A DNA stretch of 64,000 bases from Hymenobacter arizonensis. GTDB lineage: Bacteria; Bacteroidota; Bacteroidia; Cytophagales; Hymenobacteraceae. Position numbers and translations under genes: made by a program. The stretch lies in contig NZ_FOXS01000002.1 of the NCBI RefSeq assembly GCF_900115775.1, positions 434,001-498,000 of the forward strand, read 5' to 3'. Under the pieces are notes generated by a model, which searched no databases, was not told where the DNA came from, and saw nothing but the letters and a program-made list of their open reading frames with translations. Below, one piece after another: positions 18,570 to 26,722 of the stretch (its first letter is position 1; every line of letters starts with the position of its first letter).

Positions 18570-21461
18570 ATGACCGATACCGCTGCTCCCACCGCTCCCA
18601 AGAAGCTTTTTCTACTCGACGCCTTCGCCCTTATTTACCGCTCGCACTTTGCGTTCAGCAAAAACCCACGTGTGAACTCAAAGGGCATGAACACCGGGGC
18701 CGTGCTCGGCTTCACCAACACGCTGGTGGAGGTGCTGCAAAAGGAAAAGCCCACGCACATTGGCGTGTGCTTTGATGCGGCCAAGAAAACGTTTCGCCAC
18801 GAGCAGTTTGCCGAGTACAAAGCCCAGCGCCAAGCCATGCCCGAGGACATCGGCATTGCCATTCCGTACATCAAGAAAATCATCGAGGCCTTCCACATCC
18901 CCATCCTGATGATGCCGGGCTACGAGGCCGATGACGTGATTGGTACGCTGGCGCAAAACGCGGAGAAAGAAGGTTTCGAGGTGTTTATGATGACGCCCGA
19001 CAAGGACTACTGCCAGCTGGTGACGAAGCAAATCAAGATTTACCGGCCCGCCTTTATGGGCAACGCGGCCGAAATCCTGGATGTCGACCACGTCCTGGCC
19101 CGCTTCGAGATTGAGCGCGTGGAGCAGGTGATTGACATTCTGGGCTTGCAGGGCGACGCTTCCGACAACATTCCCGGCATTCCCGGCATTGGCGAGAAGA
19201 CGGCCAAGGCGTTGATTAAGCAGTTTGGCTCGGTCGAGAACCTGATTGCCAATTCCGACCAACTCAAGGGCAAGCAGCAGGAGAATGTGCGCAACTTCGC
19301 CGAGCAGGGCCTGATGAGCAAGGAGCTTGCTACTATTCATGTGAACGTGCCCCTGCCCTTCGAGCCCGACATGCTAGTACTGGATGCGCCCAACGAAGCC
19401 AAGCTACGAGAGCTGTTCGACGAGCTGGAGTTTCGGCAGCTAGCGGCCCGCGTGCTTGGGGGCGGCCCTACGCGCACTCCGGCCAGCGTAGCCAAGCCCG
19501 GCACCACCGGCGCGCGGCGCCCCAAAGCAGCGGCCGACGGCCAATCCTCGCTGTTTGGCAATCCCGGCGATGGCGCCATCGCCGCTGGGGCTGAAGAAGG
19601 CGAAACCGGCCGCTATGGCGCCCCCAGCGGCCCGCGCAAGCGCCTGGAAGACGTGCCCTACCAGTACCATTTGATTGACACGCCGGAGCTGCGCAAGTCG
19701 CTGCTCGGCTTCCTGCTGCAGCAAACCGAAGTCAGCTTCGACACCGAAACCACTGGGCTGGACATCATGACGGCGCGGCTCGTGGGCCTAAGCTTCTGCT
19801 GGATGCCGGGCGAGGCCTACTACGTGCCCGTGCCGGTGGAAGACCCAGAAGCCACCCAGGCCATTGTGGATGAGTTCTGCCCCTTCTTCGAGGCCGAGCA
19901 TATTCTGAAAATCGGGCAGAATGTGAAGTACGACCTCACCATTCTGCGGCACTACGGCGTGGAGGTGAGCGGGCAGCTTTTCGATACCATGCTGGCCCAC
20001 TACCTCATCGAGCCCGACATGCGCCACAACATGGACGTGCTGGCCGAAACCTACCTGCACTACTCGCCGGTGTCGATTATCGACCTCATCGGCCCCAAGG
20101 GCAAGAAGCAAAAAACCATGGCCGACATCCCACCGGCTGAGGTGAAAGACTACGCCTGCGAAGACGCCGACGTGACGCTGCAGCTCAAGCACGTATTCGA
20201 GCCCATGCTCAAAGACCTGGGCCTGCTGGACTTGCTTAATGACGTGGAGAACCCGCTGGTGCCCGTGCTATCCAGCATCGAGTATGAGGGCGTGCGGATT
20301 GATTCCAACGCCATGAACGAGTACTCGGCCGAGCTGCAGGGCTACATCTCGGAGCTGGAAACGCAGATTTTTGCCGAGTCCGGTGGCCCCTTCAACATCG
20401 GGTCGCCCAAGCAGCTCGGCGAGGTGCTGTTCGACAAAATGGACATCGGCAAGGGCAAAATCAAGAAAACAAAAACCGGCCAGTACGCCACCGGGGAGGA
20501 AGTCCTGAGCCAACTGGCCGCCGATAACCCCATCGTGGCGCTCATTCTGGAGTACCGCCAGCTCACCAAGCTGCGCTCGACCTACGTGGAAGCCCTGCCC
20601 CAGCTGGTGTGCGTGGCCGACGGCCGCGTGCACACCAACTTCAACCAGGCCGTGACGGCTACCGGGCGTTTGTCATCGACCAACCCAAACCTGCAGAACA
20701 TCCCCATCCGCACGGAAAAGGGCCGGGAAATCCGCAAAGCCTTCGTGCCGCGCGACGACCAGCACGTGCTACTCGCGGCCGACTACTCGCAAGTGGAGCT
20801 GCGCATCATGGCCGACTTCTCGGGCGACAAAACCATGATTGAGGCCTTCCGCCAGGGCATCGACGTGCACAGCAGCACCGCCAGCAAGGTATTCAAAGTG
20901 CCGATTGACCAAGTCGACAGCGAGATGCGCCGCAAGGCCAAAACCGTCAACTTCGGCATCATCTACGGCATCTCGGCGTTCGGCCTGGCCCAGCGCATCG
21001 GCATCAGCCGCAAGGAAGCCACCGACATCATCGAGACATATTTTCAGGAATTCCCGTCGGTGAAGCAGTTCATGGACGACAGCATCAACCGGGCCCGCGA
21101 GCTGGAATACGCAGAAACGCTGCTCAAGCGCCGCCGCTACCTGCGCGACATCAATTCGCGCAACGCCACGCTGCGCGGCTACACCGAGCGCAACGCCATC
21201 AACGCTCCCATCCAGGGCACGGCCGCCGACATCATCAAGAAGGCCATGATTAACATCTACCACTGGCTGCGCGAGGAGAAGCTCCAGACCCGCATGATTC
21301 TGCAAGTGCATGACGAATTGGTGTTCGACGCTGTAAAAGAGGAAGTGGAATTTATCACCCCCAAAATCAAGGAGCTGATGACAACCGCCCTGCTGCTGCC
21401 CCGCGGCGTGCCGCTGGAAGTGGAAGTGGGCACCGGCAACAACTGGCTGCAGGCGCACTAA
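18570..21461 (+). CDS. polA: DNA polymerase I
   Basis: A protein of 963 residues, full length. The 5'-3' nuclease domain covers 1-295 (LFLLDAFALIYRSHFAF, the MPGYEADDVIGTLA metal site, and the GIPGIGEKTAKALI helix-hairpin-helix). An Ala/Gly-rich linker precedes the proofreading domain, whose metal residues are present (D391 and E393 in FDTETTGLD; DYACEDADVTLQL). The polymerase domain has motif A DYSQVELR (D738), the O-helix RRKAKTVNFGIIYG and motif C QVHDELVF (D915). It fills gaps and removes RNA primers in replication and repair. Proofreading looks intact, unlike in Taq-like enzymes. It is followed after 17 bases by an unrelated-looking secreted protein gene. Confidence 0.97.
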   Translation: MTDTAAPTAPKKLFLLDAFALIYRSHFAFSKNPRVNSKGMNTGAVLGFTNTLVEVLQKEKPTHIGVCFDAAKKTFRHEQFAEYKAQRQAMPEDIGIAIPYIKKIIEAFHIPILMMPGYEADDVIGTLAQNAEKEGFEVFMMTPDKDYCQLVTKQIKIYRPAFMGNAAEILDVDHVLARFEIERVEQVIDILGLQGDASDNIPGIPGIGEKTAKALIKQFGSVENLIANSDQLKGKQQENVRNFAEQGLMSKELATIHVNVPLPFEPDMLVLDAPNEAKLRELFDELEFRQLAARVLGGGPTRTPASVAKPGTTGARRPKAAADGQSSLFGNPGDGAIAAGAEEGETGRYGAPSGPRKRLEDVPYQYHLIDTPELRKSLLGFLLQQTEVSFDTETTGLDIMTARLVGLSFCWMPGEAYYVPVPVEDPEATQAIVDEFCPFFEAEHILKIGQNVKYDLTILRHYGVEVSGQLFDTMLAHYLIEPDMRHNMDVLAETYLHYSPVSIIDLIGPKGKKQKTMADIPPAEVKDYACEDADVTLQLKHVFEPMLKDLGLLDLLNDVENPLVPVLSSIEYEGVRIDSNAMNEYSAELQGYISELETQIFAESGGPFNIGSPKQLGEVLFDKMDIGKGKIKKTKTGQYATGEEVLSQLAADNPIVALILEYRQLTKLRSTYVEALPQLVCVADGRVHTNFNQAVTATGRLSSTNPNLQNIPIRTEKGREIRKAFVPRDDQHVLLAADYSQVELRIMADFSGDKTMIEAFRQGIDVHSSTASKVFKVPIDQVDSEMRRKAKTVNFGIIYGISAFGLAQRIGISRKEATDIIETYFQEFPSVKQFMDDSINRARELEYAETLLKRRRYLRDINSRNATLRGYTERNAINAPIQGTAADIIKKAMINIYHWLREEKLQTRMILQVHDELVFDAVKEEVEFITPKIKELMTTALLLPRGVPLEVEVGTGNNWLQAH

Positions 21462-21478
21462 CTGGCCGGACATTTCCT

Positions 21479-22660
21479 ATGCTAGTGCCAAAAACCTTCT
21501 TCCCCTTACTGCTTCTGTGGTGGCTTGGATGTCCGGCATTCGGCCAGAAAATTATCGTGCCCACGGCAGGACCGCAGTACGGTGATTTTGCGCAAATGCT
21601 GGACCACATCAAAAAAAGGTCTTTATTTCCGGATGAAACCATTACCCTGCCGGTGTTGCATCAGGACGGGGTGTTGGTGAATGGCCGGCAGTATGCCGGC
21701 AGCAACATTGGGGCTAAAATCCGACTGGCTGAAAAAAGCCTTGGCCTGCGCCCCCGCGTGGTGCAGTTGCGCAATCCGTTTGGCGGCGGCTACCCGCTTG
21801 CTTATTCCGTTATCTACCAAAAATGCGTGGTAGCACTGTTCGAGCCGGGCTCCTTCGCCTGCTTCCGCCTGGATGGCCTGACGCGGGATGAGCAACTGGA
21901 ACGGCAGCTCAACAGCCGCAAATTCACCAACCAATGGCTAATAGTTGGCCAGTTAATTGGGCTAAGCGGCGGCCAACACTACGCCTTTGACCAAGCCAGC
22001 AGAACCTGGCGGCCTTACCGGGAGCCCGTGCCGTTTGGAGAAGCGCCGAAGCTGTTTGAAGACGACCGGTACCTGGTGTATGCTGACTGCCAGGGGGAAT
22101 TTGGCGGCAATGCGTACTTCTTCGACAAGAAGAAGCACACCACGCGCCGTATTGACGCGACTTGTGCTGCAGCCGTCTGGCAGGAGCAGGGGCAATACCG
22201 ACTGCTTGCTTCCCTGAGCCACATGATGAGCCGGATGAGTTGCGCCGCTATTCCGAACGTGGAAGCATTGCCGCTGGCATCGGCTTCCAGAAACCCTCAG
22301 CAAGAGTGGCAGTACACCTTCGCCAACTCCGTACCGAACCCCGCGGTGGTCCCGGTATTTAACTATCACTCGCTACTGGCTTTTGGCGGATTCCGCTGGC
22401 AGGGGCAGACGCTCTACTACATCAATTGGCGTAATTCTACTTTCCTGGCCACTATTACTCGGGGCATTATCACGGTGGTAGACCCTTTGTTCAACAATGG
22501 CCTCTACACCCACAACCCTATTACCACCAGCTATGGCCCCGAACTGGTTTTAACCAACCTGGATTTCTACGGGCTTGGCGGCAAAAGGGAAGTGGCGGCG
22601 CTGGTGCTGCAAGGCCGGCAGCTTACCAAAATTGCCTGGGGCGAACAGCCCCGCGATTAA
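21479..22660 (+). CDS. Secreted protein of unknown function
   Basis: A protein of 393 residues with a clear signal peptide (1-22, CPAFGQ). The mature chain alternates short beta-like stretches with Tyr/Trp-rich turns (FFDKKKHTTRRIDATC; FRWQGQTLYYINWRN; DFYGLGGKREVAALVLQGRQL), suggesting a beta-propeller or similar repeat fold, but no family is recognised. Three or four Cys residues may form disulfides. It begins 17 bases after polA on the same strand and could be co-transcribed; no functional link is evident. Confidence 0.72.
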   Translation: MLVPKTFFPLLLLWWLGCPAFGQKIIVPTAGPQYGDFAQMLDHIKKRSLFPDETITLPVLHQDGVLVNGRQYAGSNIGAKIRLAEKSLGLRPRVVQLRNPFGGGYPLAYSVIYQKCVVALFEPGSFACFRLDGLTRDEQLERQLNSRKFTNQWLIVGQLIGLSGGQHYAFDQASRTWRPYREPVPFGEAPKLFEDDRYLVYADCQGEFGGNAYFFDKKKHTTRRIDATCAAAVWQEQGQYRLLASLSHMMSRMSCAAIPNVEALPLASASRNPQQEWQYTFANSVPNPAVVPVFNYHSLLAFGGFRWQGQTLYYINWRNSTFLATITRGIITVVDPLFNNGLYTHNPITTSYGPELVLTNLDFYGLGGKREVAALVLQGRQLTKIAWGEQPRD

Positions 22661-22784
22661 GCCCCGCCATACGAAAATCTTTTCGCAGCCTTGCCCGCGG
22701 GCTCGTTCCAGCAGCCTGGTCGGGTATGCACCTTGCCTGCGGGCTTGCCGTATAGCGTAGCGTCCTGCCACCTGCCCCAAGCCC

Positions 22785-23255
22785 ATGCCCATTCAGCCGC
22801 ACACCACAACTTTGCAAAACGTAGCCCGGGGGCTGCTGGGCACTTTTATGGTAGTAGCTGGCACGGGGCACCTCACCTTTCAGCGGCAGGAGTTTCAGGC
22901 GCAGGTGCCCGATTTCGTACCGATGGATAAGGATACTGTGGTGCTGCTATCGGGCGTGGTGGAAATTGGGCTGGGGCTGGCATTGCTGTTACTCAAAGGT
23001 CGGAACCGCGTGCGCATGGGCCTGGGCCTGGCCGTTTTCTACGCGCTGGTCTTCCCCGGCAACGTGCACCAATACACCCACGGCATTTCCGCATTTGGCC
23101 TCGACACTGATGCCAAGCGGCTGGGACGGCTGTTTTTCCAGCCCGTGCTGATGGGCTGGGCGCTGTGGTCGACCGGAGCCCTGAAGGCCTTGCAGCAGAA
23201 AGCACCGGCGGCGCATCTTCCCAAACCCCAGACGGAGGGACAGCAACCTGATTAA
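22785..23255 (+). CDS. DoxX-like small membrane protein
   Basis: A protein of 156 residues with four hydrophobic segments (about 12-30, 48-68, 75-95 and 115-130). The start of the first helix with VVAGTGHLTF and then QVPDFVP matches the DoxX-like family of four-helix inner-membrane proteins. Relatives are linked to thiosulfate:quinone reduction or thiol-stress complexes, but this subgroup is uncharacterised. The C-terminal tail is Pro/Gln-rich. It is followed after 13 bases by the DinB-like gene, so the two may be co-transcribed. Confidence 0.72.
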   Translation: MPIQPHTTTLQNVARGLLGTFMVVAGTGHLTFQRQEFQAQVPDFVPMDKDTVVLLSGVVEIGLGLALLLLKGRNRVRMGLGLAVFYALVFPGNVHQYTHGISAFGLDTDAKRLGRLFFQPVLMGWALWSTGALKALQQKAPAAHLPKPQTEGQQPD

Positions 23256-23268
23256 AAGCAGCAAACCC

Positions 23269-23775
23269 ATGATACCAAGCAGCATCGCCCCAATGGACAG
23301 GCCCAATCAAAAAGGCCTGGTGGCCGAGCTAACCAGCCTGCTCACCAAGGGCAATGCCCACGCCACGTTTGAGGAAGCCTGCGCCGGCCTGACGCCGAAA
23401 ATCTGGAACCAGCACGTGCCCGATGTGCCCTACACCATCTGGCAGCTGGTCGAGCACGTGCGCATTGCGCAGTGGGACATTGTAGAATTCTGCCTCGAAC
23501 CCAAGCACGAATCGCCCAAATGGCCGGAAGGCTACTGGCCTGCCCCGGATGCCACCGCCGACGAAGACCAGTGGCAGGAAACCCTGGACCACATTCGGCA
23601 GGACCGGCAGCGTTTTCTTCATTTGCTGCACGCCCCCGGCACTAACATGTTGGCGCCCCTGCCGCACGGCACCGGCCAAACCATTTTGCGCGAAGCCCTG
23701 CTTATTGGTGACCACAACGCCTACCACACCGGCGAAATCATTCTGGTGCGGCGCTTGCTATACGCCTGGAAGTAG
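23269..23775 (+). CDS. DinB-like metal-dependent hydrolase-fold protein
   Basis: A protein of 168 residues (160 if ATG 23293 is used). It has the DinB/YfiT four-helix pattern with the three His positions: WQLVEHVRIAQWD, then DHNAYHTGEIILVRR near the C-terminus (two His). The family binds a divalent metal; members include thiol transferases, but most are of unknown activity. The ILVRRLL ending is typical of Bacteroidota members. It lies just after the DoxX-like gene and is convergent with the DUF3060 lipoprotein gene. Confidence 0.8.
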   Translation: MIPSSIAPMDRPNQKGLVAELTSLLTKGNAHATFEEACAGLTPKIWNQHVPDVPYTIWQLVEHVRIAQWDIVEFCLEPKHESPKWPEGYWPAPDATADEDQWQETLDHIRQDRQRFLHLLHAPGTNMLAPLPHGTGQTILREALLIGDHNAYHTGEIILVRRLLYAWK

Positions 23776-23801
23776 GTTGTGCATGCGCCGCCCGCCCCTG
23801 C

Positions 23802-24236
23802 TTATTCGGCTTTAGCTATGGTATTGCCCTTGCCAATGTTGGTGATTTCGGGTTCGGTGCCGCGCCAGCGTACGGTGTTGTCGTCGCCGGTTACTTGGAT
23901 TGTGGTCACGTTCTCCAGCGTTATTCGGTTCTGGTTGCCAATGACGTAAAGCCCGGCGCAGCGTCCGGTGAAATTAGCTTGGTTTTCGTCGCCTTGTATT
24001 TGCACGTCCTGTCCGTTGCAGGCGCGCTTTTGCACCGACTTGTTGCCCGTGATGGTTACTTCGATTTCGTCGCTGGTTATTACAGTGGATGCATCCTCTT
24101 CGCTTTCAATATTCATGCCCGGCGCTTCCACTTTTTGCGAATCGGGAGTGCTGAGGGCTTCGTCTTTCGGCTGCGAACACGCACTCAAAGCGGTGGCCAC
24201 TGCCAGGGTCAGCAGTGTAAGTTGTTTATGGTTCAT
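23802..24236 (-). CDS. DUF3060 lipoprotein
   Basis: A protein of 144 residues from ATG 24236 (the frame opens at 24254). The lipobox LSAC is at about 17-20. The body is a repeat of short beta turns (NQANFTGRCAGLYVIGNQNRITLENVTTIQVTGDDNTVRW), which matches the DUF3060 right-handed beta pattern with N-rich turns. One Cys pair (RACNGQ, GRCAG) may form a disulfide. Envelope location is likely; the role is unknown. TAAGTTTC upstream (near 24261) is a near match to a -7 promoter element. Confidence 0.78.
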   Translation of the reverse strand: MNHKQLTLLTLAVATALSACSQPKDEALSTPDSQKVEAPGMNIESEEDASTVITSDEIEVTITGNKSVQKRACNGQDVQIQGDENQANFTGRCAGLYVIGNQNRITLENVTTIQVTGDDNTVRWRGTEPEITNIGKGNTIAKAE

Positions 24237-24319
24237 CAAAAAATAGGTTAGCATGCCGAAACTTACGCAAGCGGCCTTTATCGTATGACGTCACGGGCCA
24301 AACGGTGCATTTACCGCAC

Positions 24320-24359
24320 AAAAGAGCCCGGCACATCATTTGACGCGCCGGGCTCTTTT
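24320..24359. terminator. Bidirectional rho-independent terminator
   Basis: The stem AAAGAGCCCGGC / GCCGGGCTCTTT has a 14-base loop, with A-rich and T-rich flanks on either side. It ends the small Lys-rich gene (minus strand) and separates it from the DUF3060 gene. Confidence 0.8.
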
Positions 24360-24374
24360 GGTATCTCTGGGAAG

Positions 24375-24497
24375 CTATTTCTTCTGGGTCTTGATGGTCT
24401 TGCCCGAGGGCTTGTCCTTCACCTCCACTTCGTTTTTCTTTTCCTTGGTCTTGGTGGCGGGGTCGGTGTGCTGGGGCGTGGTGGTCGTGTTGGCCAT
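24375..24497 (-). CDS. Small Lys/Thr-rich protein
   Basis: A 40-residue frame starting MANTTTTPQHTDPAT and ending in a Lys-rich tail (KEKKNEVEVKDKPSGKTIKTQKK in two parts). The ATG at 24497 is preferred to the longer frame from 24557 because the extension reads like non-coding sequence. Support: it lies directly before a strong terminator, with the stop 15 bases from the stem, and has a low-complexity, hydrophilic make-up like small Bacteroidota proteins. No family is recognised, so it may not be a gene. Confidence 0.45.
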   Translation of the reverse strand: MANTTTTPQHTDPATKTKEKKNEVEVKDKPSGKTIKTQKK

Positions 24498-24567
24498 GAT
24501 AAGTGGTTGATTGGTGGAAAGTAAGCCCGTGTACGGCTGACGTCCGCCGGCGACCACAGCTCAACCG

Positions 24568-25761
24568 TTATTTCTTGGCGTAGGCAATGCGGTAGATGAT
24601 GCCGTTGTCGTCGTCGGTCATCAGCAAGGAGCCGTCGTTGGCTTGCACCAGGGCGCAGGGGCGGCCGAAGTGCGACTTGCCTTCATTCACCAGAAAGCCG
24701 GTGATGAAGTCCTCGAATTTCTCGGGCTTGCCCTGGGCGTCGAAGTGTACGCGCACGATTTTATAGCCCGAAGGCTGGGCGCGGTTCCAGGAGCCGTGCA
24801 TGGTCACGAAGGCGTCGTTTTTGTAGGTGGTCGGGAACTGCGCGCCGCGGTAGAACACCAGGGCCAGCGGGGCCGAGTGAGCTTTATAGAGCAGCGACGG
24901 CCGCACAGCTTTAGCGTCGAACTGGGCGTAGGTTTCGCCGCTTTTGGGCTTGTTGGCGGGGTAGGGCTTGCCGTCGGCGATGATGGAAGGCCAGCCGTAG
25001 TTAGCGCCCTGCTTGAGTTGGTTGAGCTCTTCCATCTGGCTTTCGTCGCCGAGCCAGTCGATGCCGTGGTCCATGCCGAAAAGCTGGCCGGTGCTGGGGT
25101 GCCAGTCGAAGCCAATGGTGTTGCGCAGGCCGGTGGCGAAGATGCTGCGGCCTGAGCCATCGGTTTTGATTTGCAGCAGGGTAGCGTTTTCGGGGTTGTC
25201 CTCGTCGCAGGCGTTGCAAGTGCTGCCTACTGACAGGTAAAGCTGGCCGTCGGGGCCGAAGGCGAGGGTGCGGTTGGCGTGTTGGCCGGCATCAGCCAAA
25301 TCCTTGTACAGCACTTTTAGCTCCCCGAGGCCGCCGTCGGGCTGCACATCGGCCACGTACACTTCCCGGACGGCACTTATGTAGAGCTTGTTGTCTTTGA
25401 GGGCCACGCCGTGCAGGTTGGGCTTTTGGGCTACCTGGCGCTGCACCTCGGCTTTACCGTCCTTGTTGGCGTCGCGCACCAGCGTGATGGTGCCGGCCAC
25501 GCGGTTCGAGACGTAGACGTCGCCGTTGGGGGCCACGGCCATCATGCGGGGTTTGTCGAGGCCTTCGGCGTACTTGGTGATGGCGAAGCCGGCAGGCACT
25601 TTCAGGCTGGCCACGCGGGCGTCGGTGGCTGGGAGCTTGTTGGGCAGGTAGATGTTGCCCGTCATTTTAAACGGCGTGGCCTCGGGCGGCACGTTTTGGG
25701 CAATGGCGGGGCAAGCGACCAGCAGGGCTGCGGCCGTGGCAAGGGGTTGGAGGAAGCGCAT
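24568..25761 (-). CDS. PQQ-dependent sugar (sorbosone/glucose) dehydrogenase-like beta-propeller
   Basis: A protein of 397 residues with a signal peptide (1-21, PAIAQ). The propeller carries family motifs: FAITKYAEGLDKPRMMAVAPNGDVYVSNR, LHGVALKDNKLYIS, HANRTLAFGPDGQLYLSVGSTC, GLRNTIGFDWHPSTGQLFGMDHGIDWLGDE and FVTMHGSWNR. The first His-Arg and later pairs are those used for PQQ and the sugar substrate in soluble glucose dehydrogenases (family knowledge). It is expected to be periplasmic and to oxidise an aldose or sorbosone. No PQQ synthesis gene is in the window. CNAC is a possible disulfide pair. Confidence 0.85.
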   Translation of the reverse strand: MRFLQPLATAAALLVACPAIAQNVPPEATPFKMTGNIYLPNKLPATDARVASLKVPAGFAITKYAEGLDKPRMMAVAPNGDVYVSNRVAGTITLVRDANKDGKAEVQRQVAQKPNLHGVALKDNKLYISAVREVYVADVQPDGGLGELKVLYKDLADAGQHANRTLAFGPDGQLYLSVGSTCNACDEDNPENATLLQIKTDGSGRSIFATGLRNTIGFDWHPSTGQLFGMDHGIDWLGDESQMEELNQLKQGANYGWPSIIADGKPYPANKPKSGETYAQFDAKAVRPSLLYKAHSAPLALVFYRGAQFPTTYKNDAFVTMHGSWNRAQPSGYKIVRVHFDAQGKPEKFEDFITGFLVNEGKSHFGRPCALVQANDGSLLMTDDDNGIIYRIAYAKK

Positions 25762-25897
25762 CAGGAAAGGGAAATGTGGAGGTTATTCAACATCAAATTC
25801 CCTCTGGAGGTTACGCGCGTCGGTAGGAGAAGCTCTTTTGCGCTCTGGCGAATATCACTGATTAGGCCTGCTCCTCCTCTAAATCACGAAGAATGCC

Positions 25898-25992
25898 CGT
25901 CATGCCGAGCGGAGCCGAGGCATCTCGCTCGATTCGTTCAACGATTGAGTTACTATCCCACGCGAGATGCTTCGCTACGCTCTGCATGACGG
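25898..25992. repeat. Long palindromic repeat, GTCATGC(C/T)GAGC family
   Basis: The left arm CCGTCATGCCGAGCGGAGCC continues to GCATCTCGC; the right arm is GCGAGATGC..., ending GCTCTGCATGACGG. About 28 of 31 positions pair. The loop carries GATTCGTTCAACGATT. It fills the intergenic space between the PQQ enzyme and the deformylase. The 25762-25895 part of this gap holds nothing else I can see. Confidence 0.8.
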
Positions 25993-26063
25993 TGGTTTTT
26001 GCTGCTAGAGCAAGCTTTCCGGTGGCCAGCCTTTAAATCATTTACCTACCAGTGCTAGCCACG

Positions 26064-26549
26064 TTAGGGCTTCCAGCGGAAGGACTGCTGGTCGATGGCG
26101 CGCATGGTGCAGAGCACGCCATCGAGGTGGTCGCACTCGTGCTGGAGTAGCTCCGACAGGGCGTCCTGCACCGGCCACACCTGCGGCTGCCAGTGCTCAT
26201 CGCGGTAGCGGACCGTGACTGTCGCGTGGCGCTGCACCCGCACCAGCAGGTTGGGGAAGCTCATGCAGTCGTCCCAGAGCTCAAACATCTCCGCGCTTTG
26301 GTCGGTGAGCTCGGGGTTGAGGAGCACCATGGGCCGGTCGAGGTTGAGGTAGACCAGGCGTTTCATAATGCCCATCTGGGGGGCGGCAATGCCCCGGCCG
26401 AAGTGGTACTTGGCCCGCACCTCGCTCATCACGTTGTGCAAGTCGGCCACCCAGCCGGCCAAGTGGGGCAGGTCGGCTTCGGTTATGGGTTCACAGGTTT
26501 CGTACAGGCGCGGGTCCCCGAGCAGGACCATGTCAGCTAATGTTTTCAT
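26064..26549 (-). CDS. def: Peptide deformylase, divergent type
   Basis: A protein of 161 residues from ATG 26549. Motif 1 is GRGIAAPQMG (51-60); motif 2 is WDDCMSFP (C95), where the usual EGC is DDC; motif 3 is QHECDHLDG with H137, E138 and H141. The metal ligands (Cys and two His) and the catalytic Glu are therefore all present, so it should be a metal hydrolase that removes formyl groups from nascent proteins or acts on a related N-formyl substrate. The altered motif 2 and lack of neighbours such as fmt suggest it is not the main housekeeping enzyme (inference). It is transcribed alone. Confidence 0.85.
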   Translation of the reverse strand: MKTLADMVLLGDPRLYETCEPITEADLPHLAGWVADLHNVMSEVRAKYHFGRGIAAPQMGIMKRLVYLNLDRPMVLLNPELTDQSAEMFELWDDCMSFPNLLVRVQRHATVTVRYRDEHWQPQVWPVQDALSELLQHECDHLDGVLCTMRAIDQQSFRWKP

Positions 26550-26576
26550 TGGAACCAAAGGTTAGGGCGAGACCAT

Positions 26577-26672
26577 GTAGAGACGCATATTTGCGTCTCG
26601 TCGTTGAACGATAGCCGCGCCAGTTGTGCATGGAAGGTTGTTCAACGACAAGACGCAAATATGCGTCTCTAC
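26577..26672. repeat. Inverted pair of GTAG-headed REP-like hairpins
   Basis: GTAG is followed by the hairpin AGACGCATATTTGCGTCT; an exact reverse copy ends in CTAC at 26672. Inside the arms GTCGTTGAAC is mirrored by GTTCAACGAC. The arms pair nearly perfectly over 32 bases. The GTAG tetranucleotide 5' of a hairpin is the hallmark of bacterial REPs acted on by RAYT (Y1) transposases; none is present here. Confidence 0.82.
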
Positions 26673-26722
26673 AACGTTTCTGCTGAATGATTATACAGCC
26701 AGCAAACGGCCCCTGCTCGGCC

